From Comamonadaceae bacterium (GTDB lineage Bacteria > Pseudomonadota > Gammaproteobacteria > Burkholderiales > Burkholderiaceae): 25,313 bases of DNA. The notes beneath the pieces were generated by a model. That model worked only from the letters and a program-made list of their open reading frames with translations, made no database searches and was not told the origin of the DNA. The stretch spans positions 1 through 25,313 of the forward strand of contig CANNNB010000005.1 in the NCBI GenBank assembly GCA_947505995.1, read 5' to 3'. The position numbers and the translations under genes are program-made. Positions 1 to 8,360 of the stretch are shown here, one piece after another (within the stretch, counting starts at the first letter, position 1; each line of letters starts with the position of its first letter).

Positions 1-96
1 CAGCCTGGCCATCATGGCACAGCCCATGTTGCCGATGCCAATGAAGCCAATGGGGCGAGGTGGGGCAAATGGGGTAGGGGAAGTGTTGATCGTCAT
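1..96 (-). CDS. 3-hydroxyisobutyrate dehydrogenase-like NAD(P)-dependent oxidoreductase (N-terminal fragment)
   Basis: Only the first 32 codons are in the window; the gene runs off the left edge. The ATG is the complement of 94-96. After about 15 Pro-rich residues comes a beta-strand and glycine loop, GFIGIGNMG (residues 17-25), the Rossmann signature of the beta-hydroxyacid dehydrogenase family (3-hydroxyisobutyrate, tartronate semialdehyde and related dehydrogenases). These enzymes oxidise 3-hydroxyacids with NAD(P)+ in the cytoplasm. The catalytic lysine region is outside the window, so the substrate cannot be named. The gene is divergent from the MFS gene at 127, with only 30 bp between the two starts. 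Confidence 0.7.
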   Translation of the reverse strand, partial: MTINTSPTPFAPPRPIGFIGIGNMGCAMMARL

Positions 97-126
97 AAGC
101 ACCATTCTTGCCTAAAATGAATCCCA

Positions 127-1383
127 ATGACAAATACTTCGCAGCAGCAGGATCTCTCTTGGCGTGATTCGTTTCGGGTAAAAAGCTTCCGCTACCAGTG
201 GCCTGCAGACCTTGCCACTTCATGGGCCTTTGAAATGGAAACCATTCTTCTAGGCTGGTTTATCTTGTCAGCCTCGGGTTCCGTTTTGATGTTGGTTTTC
301 TATGGCTCATTGCAGTATTTAGGTTCTTTGCTTTCGCCTGTGTTTGGTGTGGTGTGCGACCGGATGGGCTACAGAAGAATGCTTTGGTCAACCAGGGCCA
401 TTTACGCCTTGCTGGCTTTCGGGATCATGCTGCTTTCCTATTTTGAAGCACTGACGCCCGAGAGGGTGCTCATTTTGGCTGCCATCGTGGGCACCATCAG
501 GCCTTCCGATCAAATGATGCGCAATGCATTGATTGCCAAAACCTTGCCTGCAGCGCAGTTGATGGGCGCACTGGGCATTTCAAGAATGACTTCCGAGTCT
601 GCCAGGATCGCCGGGGCGCTGGCCGGTGCCGGCATCGTGGCAGTTCTTGGCATGACCTCGGCCTATGCGGTTGTCACCTTCTTGTATGTGCTTAGTTTTT
701 GGCTGTCTCGAGGTGTTGACGATGTTCAGCAGACACCCAATGCTTCTACTTTGGCCAGTCCGCTTCAAGATTTGATATCGGCGTTCACTTATGTGTGGCA
801 CAAGCCCATTCTGATGGGCGCCATGGCCGTGGCTTTCTTGGTGAACTTATTGGCATTCCCTTTTTCTCTGGGTTTGTTGCCCTATGCCGCTAAAAATATT
901 TTTTTAACCAATCAAACAGGGCTTGGATTTTTGGGCGCTAGTTTTGCATTTGGTGGGCTTTTAGCCTCTTTCACTTTAAGCACGCACAAATTCAAACTTC
1001 GCGCATCACAAACCATGATCATTGCCTCTGCTGCTTGGTTTTCATTGGATCTCTTTTTTGCATTCACAAGCAACTTGTACCTTGGCATGTTCATTCTGAT
1101 GTTGGCCGGCTTTGTGCAAAGTCTGTGCATGACTCCTTTGGCAGCAGTCATGCTGCGCGCCACTGAGCCTGCTTTCCACGGGCGGGTGATGGGCATGCGA
1201 ATGCTGGCAATTTGGGGTTTGCCGATTGGCCTATTGGCAAGCGGCCCCTTGATTGAAAGCATAGGCTATGTCTCAACTGCTTGGGTTTATTCTGCATTGG
1301 GCTTGATATTGACCTTGGCTTTAACGCTTTACTGGCGGCGTGCCTTGTGGGACAAACATTCTGTGGCCAACAATGTGCTTTAA
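127..1383 (+). CDS. MFS transporter
   Basis: A 418-residue inner-membrane protein with about 12 hydrophobic segments, the usual size for the major facilitator superfamily. The loop between helices 2 and 3 (about residues 74-84, GVVCDRMGYRR) is a recognisable MFS motif A, G-x-x-x-D-R-x-G-x-R-R. The overall look (short hydrophilic N-terminus, Trp/Met-rich first helices) resembles the EntS/MFS_3 type of exporter, but the substrate cannot be read from sequence. The ATG at 127 has no clear Shine-Dalgarno sequence. The gene ends 8 bp before the pyroglutamyl-peptidase start, so the two are probably cotranscribed. Family assignment is solid; the direction of transport is inference. Confidence 0.85.
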   Translation: MTNTSQQQDLSWRDSFRVKSFRYQWPADLATSWAFEMETILLGWFILSASGSVLMLVFYGSLQYLGSLLSPVFGVVCDRMGYRRMLWSTRAIYALLAFGIMLLSYFEALTPERVLILAAIVGTIRPSDQMMRNALIAKTLPAAQLMGALGISRMTSESARIAGALAGAGIVAVLGMTSAYAVVTFLYVLSFWLSRGVDDVQQTPNASTLASPLQDLISAFTYVWHKPILMGAMAVAFLVNLLAFPFSLGLLPYAAKNIFLTNQTGLGFLGASFAFGGLLASFTLSTHKFKLRASQTMIIASAAWFSLDLFFAFTSNLYLGMFILMLAGFVQSLCMTPLAAVMLRATEPAFHGRVMGMRMLAIWGLPIGLLASGPLIESIGYVSTAWVYSALGLILTLALTLYWRRALWDKHSVANNVL

Positions 1384-1391
1384 TTTTGCCA

Positions 1392-2066
1392 ATGACTTGG
1401 AGTTCAACTTTGAAGATACTGATTACGGGGTTTGAGCCATTTGCCGGCGAAACAGAAAATCCATCTTGGTCTGCGGCTCAACTGCTTCACGGATGCACGT
1501 TGCACGAATGTGAAATTACAAGCGTTCAATTGCCCTGTGTTTTTTCAAAATCTTTGCAGGCCCTCGAACTTGCTTTGAAATTGCACCAGCCGCACATCGT
1601 ATTGGCCTTGGGGCAAGCCGATGGCCGCAGTGATTTGTCGATTGAGCGGGTGGGCATCAATGTGTGCGATGCCAGAATTGCCGACAATGAAGGTGCACAA
1701 CCAGTAGATATACCTGTGATTGACAATGGGCCCGCAGCTTACTTTTCCACGCTGCCCATTAAAAAAATGGTGGCCACCTTCAAGTCAAACGGCTTTCCGG
1801 CTTCTGTTTCTCAAACAGCCGGCACTTTTGTTTGCAACCAGGTTTTCTATGGACTGCAACACATCTTGCGCAATCAAAATGTGCTCAGTGGTTTTATTCA
1901 TGTGCCCTTGCTGCCCTCCCAGGCAGCACAACGCCAAGGTACAAGCTTGCCTAGCATGAGCTCTGAGACACTGAGGGATGCCTTGCTTTGTGTTTTGCCC
2001 GTCATCGTCAATCACGCCAAGCGTGGCGAAACTGATTTTAAAATAGCCATGGGCGCTGAGAATTAA
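1392..2066 (+). CDS. pcp: Pyroglutamyl-peptidase I (pyrrolidone-carboxylate peptidase, C15)
   Basis: Removes N-terminal pyroglutamate from peptides in the cytoplasm. From the ATG at 1392 the protein is 224 residues, close to the usual 200-220. It starts with the hallmark LKILITGFEPFAG (residues 7-19). The cysteine-protease triad is complete: Glu85 in SIERVGIN, Cys148 in QTAGTFVCN and His170 in GFIHVPLLP. The reading frame stays open upstream to an ATG at 1281, but that would overlap the MFS gene by about 100 bp and add residues the family lacks, so I chose 1392; a TTG at 1410 is also possible. The stop overlaps that of the convergent alkB gene by 3 bp. It probably helps recycle peptides. Confidence 0.9.
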   Translation: MTWSSTLKILITGFEPFAGETENPSWSAAQLLHGCTLHECEITSVQLPCVFSKSLQALELALKLHQPHIVLALGQADGRSDLSIERVGINVCDARIADNEGAQPVDIPVIDNGPAAYFSTLPIKKMVATFKSNGFPASVSQTAGTFVCNQVFYGLQHILRNQNVLSGFIHVPLLPSQAAQRQGTSLPSMSSETLRDALLCVLPVIVNHAKRGETDFKIAMGAEN

Positions 2067-3256
2067 TGGCTTGTTTCAGCAGATGAGTTGAGGCCATATT
2101 TCTGCATCAGCCTACTTTTGGCACTGGGCAAAAAGTTGATTCTTGAGACATCGCCTTGCAGTGTTTGGATTAAAAGCGGGTCCATGACTCTATACCAAAG
2201 TGGCGGTATATAAGCCAAGAAAAACATACCAAAATAACCAGAGGGCAATCTAGGAAGCTCTGGAAAATCTCGCAGAGATTGGTAACTACGGCCTGGATGC
2301 GTGTGGTGATCAGAGTGCCGCTGCAGTTGAAACAACACCAAGTTAGAAACCAAGTGATTGCTGTTCCATGAGTGGTGTGGCTGGCAATTTTCGTAATTCC
2401 CATTGGCTGTTTTGAGTCTTTGGATACCGTAATGCTCTACATAGTTAGCCGATGTGAGTTGAAATGCACCCCAAATTGCAACTGGGATGAGAACGATCAC
2501 CATGTCAATGCCATAAAGGCCAATCAGGCCGCCATAAACCAAAGTTGTTAAGCAAAGCGCTTGAAGAATTTCATTTTCAAAATGCCACACAGACTTGTTC
2601 TGTCGCTGCAGTCGATCGGCTTCAAGGCGCCATGCACGCAGTGCTGCGCCAGGCATTTCTCTGCAAGCAAATTGATAGATGTTTTCTCCCATCTTGGAAG
2701 ATGCAGGATCATCGGGTGTACTTACATGCCGGTGATGCCCCCTGTTGTGTTCAATGGAGAAGTGACCATAGCCGCCCAGTGCCGTATTGAACAGGGCAAT
2801 CTTCCGAGGCATTGTTTGCAGTTTGTGACCCAGTTCATGGCTGACGTTCAAGCCAAAACCTAAAACCGATCCGGTCGTCATGACGGTTGCAAGCCATTCC
2901 AATGCCGTCAATGAATAGGTACACAGGAAAATGCAATTGAAAATAACGGCAATCCATAAAATTGGAATGGTTGCGTATGTAATCCAGCGGTAATAGGGGT
3001 CGGCTTCTAAGGCTTCAATCGATGATTCGGGTGGATTGCTGGTGTCTTCGCCAATCAGTAAATCCAAAAACGGAACAAATAAATAAAAGAAAACCAAAGG
3101 GAAAAATAAAATCCAACTGCTGACGCCAAAGCCAGAAACCGCAATCGTGCCCACTAGAGAAATACCAGGCCCCACGACCGAAAAGAGCCATGCAAAACGT
3201 TTCTTATCAATGTAAGAAGATGGCTGTTTTGGACGGTGTTCAATGGCTGTGTTCAA
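2063..3256 (-). CDS. alkB: AlkB-type alkane 1-monooxygenase (integral-membrane di-iron hydroxylase)
   Basis: Inserts oxygen at the terminal carbon of alkanes, giving 1-alkanols, with electrons from rubredoxin and its reductase (neither is in the window). The protein has 397 residues, typical for AlkB, with several membrane helices. The histidine boxes of the family are present: HELGHK (140-145), EHNRGHHRHV (169-178) and LQRHSDHHTHPGR (311-323), plus the AlkB signature NYVEHYG (271-277). The start appears to be TTG (complement of 3254-3256); no in-frame ATG precedes the membrane part. It is divergent from the alkylsulfatase gene, and the GMC dehydrogenase next to that gene could take its alcohol product. 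Chain-length range cannot be judged. Distinction from close fatty-acid or aromatic hydroxylases rests on the motif set. Confidence 0.88.
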   Translation of the reverse strand: MNTAIEHRPKQPSSYIDKKRFAWLFSVVGPGISLVGTIAVSGFGVSSWILFFPLVFFYLFVPFLDLLIGEDTSNPPESSIEALEADPYYRWITYATIPILWIAVIFNCIFLCTYSLTALEWLATVMTTGSVLGFGLNVSHELGHKLQTMPRKIALFNTALGGYGHFSIEHNRGHHRHVSTPDDPASSKMGENIYQFACREMPGAALRAWRLEADRLQRQNKSVWHFENEILQALCLTTLVYGGLIGLYGIDMVIVLIPVAIWGAFQLTSANYVEHYGIQRLKTANGNYENCQPHHSWNSNHLVSNLVLFQLQRHSDHHTHPGRSYQSLRDFPELPRLPSGYFGMFFLAYIPPLWYRVMDPLLIQTLQGDVSRINFLPSAKSRLMQKYGLNSSAETSH

Positions 3257-3315
3257 AATAGAATCTGCCCTGCAGTTTGATGTGTTAATTATGCCGCTTG
3301 ATCGCTCAATGAACA

Positions 3316-3359
3316 GGGTAATACCCCTAGGTCAAATGGTCGGTGTGGTTTATAACACC
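3316..3359. promoter_or_regulatory. Candidate operator/promoter elements between alkB and the alkylsulfatase gene
   Basis: The 121-bp gap between the divergent starts holds a perfect odd-centred palindrome, GGGTA-A-TACCC (3316-3326), and a second inverted repeat, GGTGT...ACACC (3342-3346 and 3355-3359), whose spacer contains a TATAAC hexamer (3351-3356) that could be the -10 of the sulfatase promoter. No convincing -35 is visible. An operator role is inference. Confidence 0.35.
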
Positions 3360-3377
3360 ACGCTAAGGAGTTTAACA

Positions 3378-5330
3378 ATGCGTGCTAGTTTAGACGAGCT
3401 TATTCGCAGCGGCCGCATCTTTGCGCTGTTGCTTGCACTCTGTGCATTGATGGCATGTCAGAAGTTGGAATCAACTTCAAATCCATCCAAAATGCCTGCG
3501 CAGACAGGCAGTTCCGATTGGCTTGAAAAAAGCGATGCCAGAAAAGGCTTTGTGGCAGCACCCTCGGGGCAAATCAAAGATGCACAGGGAAAGCTCATTT
3601 GGGACTTTGATGCGTTTGCCTTTATTCAAGGCGATGCGCCACCCACTGTCAACCCAAGTTTGTGGCGCCAAGCCACTTTGAACAATCAAATTGGTTTGTT
3701 CAAAGTGACCGAGGGCATCTGGCAGTTAAGGGGCTTTGATCTTGCCAACATGACCTTGATTCAAGGCAAGACGGGCTGGATTGTGGTGGATGCCCTGACC
3801 GCACAAGAAACCTCGACTGCGGCAATGGCTTTTGCCCGCCAGCACTTGGGCCCGCAACAAGTCTCTGGTCTTATTTTCACGCACAGCCACGCTGATCATT
3901 TTGGTGGTGCATTGGGCGTTATAAGTGCAAAGGAAGCCAAGGCACGAAAAGTACCCATCGTTGCACCTTCTGGCTTTATGGAAGAGGCCACCAGTGAAAA
4001 TATTCTCATGGGACCGGCCATGGGTCGACGTTCTATGTACATGTATGGCAGCAACTTACCCAAAAGCCCAACAGGACTTGTGGACAATGGTTTGGGCAAA
4101 GCCGTGGCGTTTGGAAAGCTGGGTATTTTGCAACCCAACATCACGGTTCAAGCAGAAAAACAGGCCTTGCTGATTGATGGCGTCCGTTTTGTTTTTCACA
4201 ACGTGCCTGGCAGCGAGGCGCCTTCGGAGTTCACTTTCTACTTACCTGACTTCAAGGCATTTTGCGGCGCTGAAATCATGGGCCACACTTTGCACAACCT
4301 CTACACCTTGCGCGGTGCCAAGGTGCGTGATGCCACAAAGTGGGCCGCCTATTTAAATAACTCTTTGCGCTATGTCGAAAATTCTGACGTGGTATTCAAT
4401 CAGCACCATTGGCCTGTCTGGGGGGCTGCCAACATCCAAGATTTCATTGTCAAACAAAGAGATACCTATCAGTTCATTCACGATCAAACGGTGCGGCAAA
4501 TGAATGCGGGTTTGAACGCTGCCGAAATTGCTGAAAATCTTCGGCTGCCCCCATCGCTTGACGAGCATCTAAGTGTGCGTGGTTATTACGGCACGGTTCG
4601 GCACAACGTGAAAGCGGTCTACCAAAACTACATGGGTTGGTTTGATGCGCACCCTTCCAACCTAGATCCATTACCGGCTTTACAAGCCTCTGAAAAATAT
4701 GTCAGCCTCATGGGCGGTGTCGACAAAGTGGTGGCTGCAGCCCAAGAGGCCATGGGGAAAGCAGAGTACCGCTGGGCTGCTGAACTGCTTAAGCATGCGG
4801 TCTATGTGGCGCCTAAAAACACCCAAGCGAAGGCCTTGTTGGCTCAGTCTTTTGAAAAACTGGGCTATTCGGCGGAGTCATCGGCTTGGCGAAACTTTTA
4901 CCTAACAGGGGCACTGGAATTGCGTGAAGGCGCGCCCTCAAAAGGCATGCCGCGAGATGGCCTGATCGACATGCTAAGCCAAACCCCCATAGAAAGGTTT
5001 CTGGAAGCCATGGCCGCATCTCTCAATGCCTCAAAGGCAGAGGGACAGAAATTGAAAATCAACTTGGTGTTTTCTGATACAAAACAAAGTTTTGTTTTGT
5101 CTCTTGAAAATTCTGTTTTACATCATGTTCAAGCGCGTCCAGATCAAAGCGCCAATGCAACACTCACCCTGACACAGCCATTTTTTATCAAAATGGTACT
5201 TGACCAAGCAGGTGCCAAAGACTTGCTTTTGTCGAACCAAACCAAGATTGAAGGCAGCAAAATTGATTTGGCTTTGTTTTTCAGCATGCTTGACAAAGCG
5301 CCCGGTAATTTTTCCATTGTCACAAGGTAA
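3378..5330 (+). CDS. SdsA-type alkyl sulfatase (metallo-beta-lactamase fold), probable lipoprotein
   Basis: Hydrolyses primary alkyl sulfates such as SDS to sulfate and a fatty alcohol. The ATG at 3378 has an AAGGAG Shine-Dalgarno at 3365-3370; the longer open frame from 3243 is rejected. The 650-residue protein begins with a signal peptide ending in LMAC (Cys27), a lipobox with Gln at +2, suggesting an outer-membrane lipoprotein. The metal-binding THSHADH gives His169, His171, Asp173 and His174; Glu280 (GSEAPSEF), Glu299 (CGAEIMGH) and His344 (NQHHWPVWG) complete the binuclear zinc site expected for this family. A helical dimerisation domain follows (about 360-510), then a C-terminal SCP2-like domain (about 530-650) that would bind the alkyl chain. 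The stop is 5 bp before the GMC dehydrogenase start, so the two form an operon. Confidence 0.92.
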   Translation: MRASLDELIRSGRIFALLLALCALMACQKLESTSNPSKMPAQTGSSDWLEKSDARKGFVAAPSGQIKDAQGKLIWDFDAFAFIQGDAPPTVNPSLWRQATLNNQIGLFKVTEGIWQLRGFDLANMTLIQGKTGWIVVDALTAQETSTAAMAFARQHLGPQQVSGLIFTHSHADHFGGALGVISAKEAKARKVPIVAPSGFMEEATSENILMGPAMGRRSMYMYGSNLPKSPTGLVDNGLGKAVAFGKLGILQPNITVQAEKQALLIDGVRFVFHNVPGSEAPSEFTFYLPDFKAFCGAEIMGHTLHNLYTLRGAKVRDATKWAAYLNNSLRYVENSDVVFNQHHWPVWGAANIQDFIVKQRDTYQFIHDQTVRQMNAGLNAAEIAENLRLPPSLDEHLSVRGYYGTVRHNVKAVYQNYMGWFDAHPSNLDPLPALQASEKYVSLMGGVDKVVAAAQEAMGKAEYRWAAELLKHAVYVAPKNTQAKALLAQSFEKLGYSAESSAWRNFYLTGALELREGAPSKGMPRDGLIDMLSQTPIERFLEAMAASLNASKAEGQKLKINLVFSDTKQSFVLSLENSVLHHVQARPDQSANATLTLTQPFFIKMVLDQAGAKDLLLSNQTKIEGSKIDLALFFSMLDKAPGNFSIVTR

Positions 5331-5335
5331 TTCCA

Positions 5336-6946
5336 ATGACCCATTCTGAATTTGATTATGTGGTGGTAGGGGGCGGTTCTGCAGGCTGCTGTGTGGCAGG
5401 GCGTTTAAGTGAAGATCAAAGCACTTCTGTGTGTTTGCTGGAAGCTGGCGGCCCCGACAAATCGGTGTTTGTTCGGGCTCCTCTTGGATTTGCAGCCACC
5501 GCCTCTATCAACCTCAACAGCTGGGGCTACAACACCGTGCCACAGGCTGGTTTTAACGGTCGCAAAGGCTTTCAGCCGCGCGGCAAAGTGATGGGTGGCA
5601 GCTCTTCCATCAATGCCATGGTTTACACGCGTGGCAATGCCCGCGACTACGACAGTTGGTCGTCTTTGGGCAACCCCGGATGGTCTTTTCAAGAAGTTTT
5701 ACCGTACTTTAAAAAATCAGAAAACAACGAGTGCTTTGGCGCCACGGCTTACCGGGGTGTGGGTGGTCCCTTGAATGTGAGTTTTTTGCGCAGCCCCAGC
5801 CCCTTGAACCAATTGTTTATGCAGGCTTGCAACGAGCAGGGCATTCCCACCAACCCCGATTACAACGGCGCTCAACAATTTGGTGTGTCGCCAGGGCAGG
5901 TCACGCAAAAGGGCGGTGAGCGTTGGAACGCGGCCAGAGCTTACCTAGATCCACACCTTCATCAAAGCAATTTGAAGGTCATCTCGCATGCGCATGCCAC
6001 GCAAATTATGTTTGAAGGCAAACGTGCTGTAGGCGTCAAGTACACCGTGAACGGGGTTCAGCATGAGGCGCGTGCGCGCAAAGAAGTGATTCTTGCAGGC
6101 GGTGCTTTTGGCTCTCCGCAGTTGCTCATGCTGTCGGGGGTTGGCCCAGCTTTGCATTTGAACGATTTGGGTATTCCCCTGTTACATGAATTACCCGGCG
6201 TGGGACAAAACTTGCAAGACCACATCACGACAGTGCTGATTTACAAAACCCAAAAAATAAATGATGCCATGGGCATTTCGCTCAAAGGTGCTTGGAACAT
6301 GCTCAAGGCGGTGCTGGAGTGGCGCAGCAAAAGAACGGGTTGGATCACATCCAACGTGTCTGAAACACAGGGTTTTGTATCCACCGAAGGTAACAACGAT
6401 TACCCTAACATTCAGTTGGCTCTGTGCACCGGTATTGTGGACGACCATGCGCGCAAAATGCATGTTGGCCATGGCTACACCTTGCACGTCACCTTGATGC
6501 GCCCTCAAAGCCGAGGCAGCTTAACTCTGGCGAGTCGCAACCCTACCGAGGCCCCCCTGATTGACCCAGCGTTTCTTAAACATCCGTCTGATTTAAAGGC
6601 CTTGGTGGCGGGTACTCAATTGGGCCTGGGTGTCATGCAGTCACCCGCACTTTTGTCACACCGAGGTGACATGATTCATGCGGTAGATGCGAACAATCCC
6701 GCGCAAATTGAAAGCTTTCTGCGTGACCACTCAGACACCGAATACCATCCTGTTGGAACTTGCAAAATGGGACCTGCGCAAGATCCTATGGCCGTGGTCG
6801 ATGCTGAACTGCGAGTTCATGGTCTGCAAAATTTGCGCGTCGTCGATGCTTCCATCATGCCGCACTTGGTAACTGGCAATACCAATGCACCCACCATCAT
6901 GATTGCTGAAAAAGGGGTTGATTTAATTAGAGGGGCTAGGCTTTAA
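5336..6946 (+). CDS. GMC-family FAD-dependent alcohol dehydrogenase (AlkJ/choline dehydrogenase-like)
   Basis: A 536-residue flavoprotein. FAD-binding VVGGGSAG lies at residues 10-17; GMC signature 1 is GKVMGGSSSIN (83-93) and signature 2 runs GGAFGS...LSGVG (255-270). The active-site His is His471 in HPVGTCKMG, and the second catalytic position falls in TGNTNAP (513-519). Members include AlkJ, which oxidises medium-chain alkanols to aldehydes, and choline dehydrogenase. The position directly after an alkylsulfatase and beside alkB favours an aliphatic alcohol as substrate; that is inference. It starts 5 bp after the sulfatase stop, with an AAGG overlapping that stop. Its last 24 bp overlap the convergent MFS gene. 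Confidence 0.9.
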   Translation: MTHSEFDYVVVGGGSAGCCVAGRLSEDQSTSVCLLEAGGPDKSVFVRAPLGFAATASINLNSWGYNTVPQAGFNGRKGFQPRGKVMGGSSSINAMVYTRGNARDYDSWSSLGNPGWSFQEVLPYFKKSENNECFGATAYRGVGGPLNVSFLRSPSPLNQLFMQACNEQGIPTNPDYNGAQQFGVSPGQVTQKGGERWNAARAYLDPHLHQSNLKVISHAHATQIMFEGKRAVGVKYTVNGVQHEARARKEVILAGGAFGSPQLLMLSGVGPALHLNDLGIPLLHELPGVGQNLQDHITTVLIYKTQKINDAMGISLKGAWNMLKAVLEWRSKRTGWITSNVSETQGFVSTEGNNDYPNIQLALCTGIVDDHARKMHVGHGYTLHVTLMRPQSRGSLTLASRNPTEAPLIDPAFLKHPSDLKALVAGTQLGLGVMQSPALLSHRGDMIHAVDANNPAQIESFLRDHSDTEYHPVGTCKMGPAQDPMAVVDAELRVHGLQNLRVVDASIMPHLVTGNTNAPTIMIAEKGVDLIRGARL

Positions 6947-8107
6947 GCGCCACAAAACAAGGCTGCAAACACTTGAAATGACAGCCAGCGCCCAAAATCC
7001 AGCACCGTAGAAACCATAGACCGTGGACAAGGCGCCAAAAAGGGGTGGGCCGAGCACCACACCCAAAAATGTAAATGTCAAAGTACCACCTGTGGCAACA
7101 CTGGCTTTGCCCTCAGGTGCTTGCCTTGCCACTTCTGCCAAATAGACGCCGTTCCAGCCAATGGCAGTTGCGCCGAACAAAGCCAACAAGGCCCAAACAC
7201 CATAGACAGGAAGGATTGGCATCAGAAGAGGTGTGGCAGCGGCACAAACAGCCATGCTTGTTGCTAAAACAGCCAACATTTTTTGAGGGCTAAAAATTTG
7301 ATCAGCTAAATATCCCCAGACAATGCGACCCGCGATGCCGCCTGCTTGAGTAATGGACAGGAGCAACCCAGCTGCCACCAGTCCATAACTTAAATCGTCG
7401 TGTAAAAAGGTGACCAAGTAAGTGGTTAGGGACATTTGCACCATGGAAAACATGAAAGAACAACCCGCCATGGTAGCCAGCGCGCGGTGCGACAAAACCA
7501 TGCGAATAGGGGCCAGCAATGCCGATAATTTCAACTGCAATCCAGGCTGACGTTGATCGTCCATTTCGTCACGCAGGGGTTGCGACAGGAGTGCACTCAT
7601 TAAGCACACCAACGCAACGCTGATTAAACTTAACTGCCAGCCAATGCCAAGCATGAGTGTTGGAACAATGGCGCCCGCCAACATGGACCCAACCGGCACC
7701 CCCGTTTGTTTGATTGAAAATACCAAAGACATTTGGTGCGGTGGAGTTGTTCGTGCCAAGATTTGAGAACTTGAAGGTGTGATGGGGCCGTACCCCAACC
7801 CAATTAAAAATGCGCCCAAACCAGTGGCGGGTAACCAAGGCACCGCGCAAAGACAGAGGCCTGTTGCACACAGAATCAAACCCAATTGACTGACTCTGAT
7901 AGGGCCAAAGCGCGTCACGCTGGTGCCAGAGGTGAGACTGGAAAACATGGCTCCAGCGTAGGTGATAGCCACATAGACGCCCACCAAGGCGGGGGATACC
8001 GCTAAATCTTTGGCCGCAACAGGCGCCATAACGGGAAGCGTTAACAAGGCCATGGAGACCATCGCTTGAATGAACAAGGTCGCAATAAGGGGCAGCCAAT
8101 TATTCAT
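6923..8107 (-). CDS. MFS transporter
   Basis: A 394-residue membrane protein with 12 predicted hydrophobic segments. The loop after helix 2 (residues 61-72, GTSVTRFGPIRV) is an MFS motif A variant in which the usual Asp is absent. The central stretch GLGYGPITPSSSQIL and the IKQTGVPVG segment resemble the CynX/NarK-like carboxylate and anion transporters that are common beside catabolic genes in Burkholderiales, but no substrate can be assigned. No clear Shine-Dalgarno precedes the ATG (complement of 8105-8107). Its 3' end overlaps the GMC gene by 24 bp. Upstream it faces the nitroreductase gene across a 253-bp gap. Confidence 0.85.
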   Translation of the reverse strand: MNNWLPLIATLFIQAMVSMALLTLPVMAPVAAKDLAVSPALVGVYVAITYAGAMFSSLTSGTSVTRFGPIRVSQLGLILCATGLCLCAVPWLPATGLGAFLIGLGYGPITPSSSQILARTTPPHQMSLVFSIKQTGVPVGSMLAGAIVPTLMLGIGWQLSLISVALVCLMSALLSQPLRDEMDDQRQPGLQLKLSALLAPIRMVLSHRALATMAGCSFMFSMVQMSLTTYLVTFLHDDLSYGLVAAGLLLSITQAGGIAGRIVWGYLADQIFSPQKMLAVLATSMAVCAAATPLLMPILPVYGVWALLALFGATAIGWNGVYLAEVARQAPEGKASVATGGTLTFTFLGVVLGPPLFGALSTVYGFYGAGFWALAVISSVCSLVLWRLKPSPSN

Positions 8108-8267
8108 GCAGCATTAGGAAATGTAAAAACTTTGAGCGCATTGGCGCCTTAAATAGCAGCGCAGGTTTGCGCGGGTCATTGTGAAGTATTGGCAAAGGCG
8201 CGCTTGTATGGTGAACCTGATGTTGCCAATGGGTGCCCAACATCGCGTGCTCTTTTCTCACCACAGA

Positions 8268-8282
8268 TATCAGGTACTGATA
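8268..8282. promoter_or_regulatory. Perfect 15-bp palindrome, candidate operator
   Basis: TATCAG-GTA-CTGATA is a perfect inverted repeat in the gap (8108-8360) between the divergent MFS and nitroreductase genes. Just downstream, TAAGTTGT occurs twice (8289-8296 and 8301-8308), 12 bp apart. Either could bind a dimeric regulator. No strong -35/-10 pair is visible, and no regulator gene is adjacent. The rest of the gap shows nothing else I can support. Confidence 0.45.
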
Positions 8283-8360
8283 GGCACCTAAGTTGTAGTT
8301 TAAGTTGTCGTAGTATATGTGTCTTCATTAGATTGTTTTTTTGATCACTAGGATTTATTC

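Noticed and set aside
1281..1391. Upstream extension of the pyroglutamyl-peptidase frame
   Set aside because: It lies inside the MFS gene and adds residues before the family's normal N-terminal LKILITGFEPF.
3243..3377. Upstream extension of the alkylsulfatase frame by 45 codons
   Set aside because: It overlaps the alkB start, has no ribosome site, and would bury the lipoprotein signal that begins at 3378 behind AAGGAG.
7569..8099. Minus-strand frame of 176 codons inside the second MFS gene
   Set aside because: Same strand, wrong frame; composition is not protein-like and the MFS frame is well supported.
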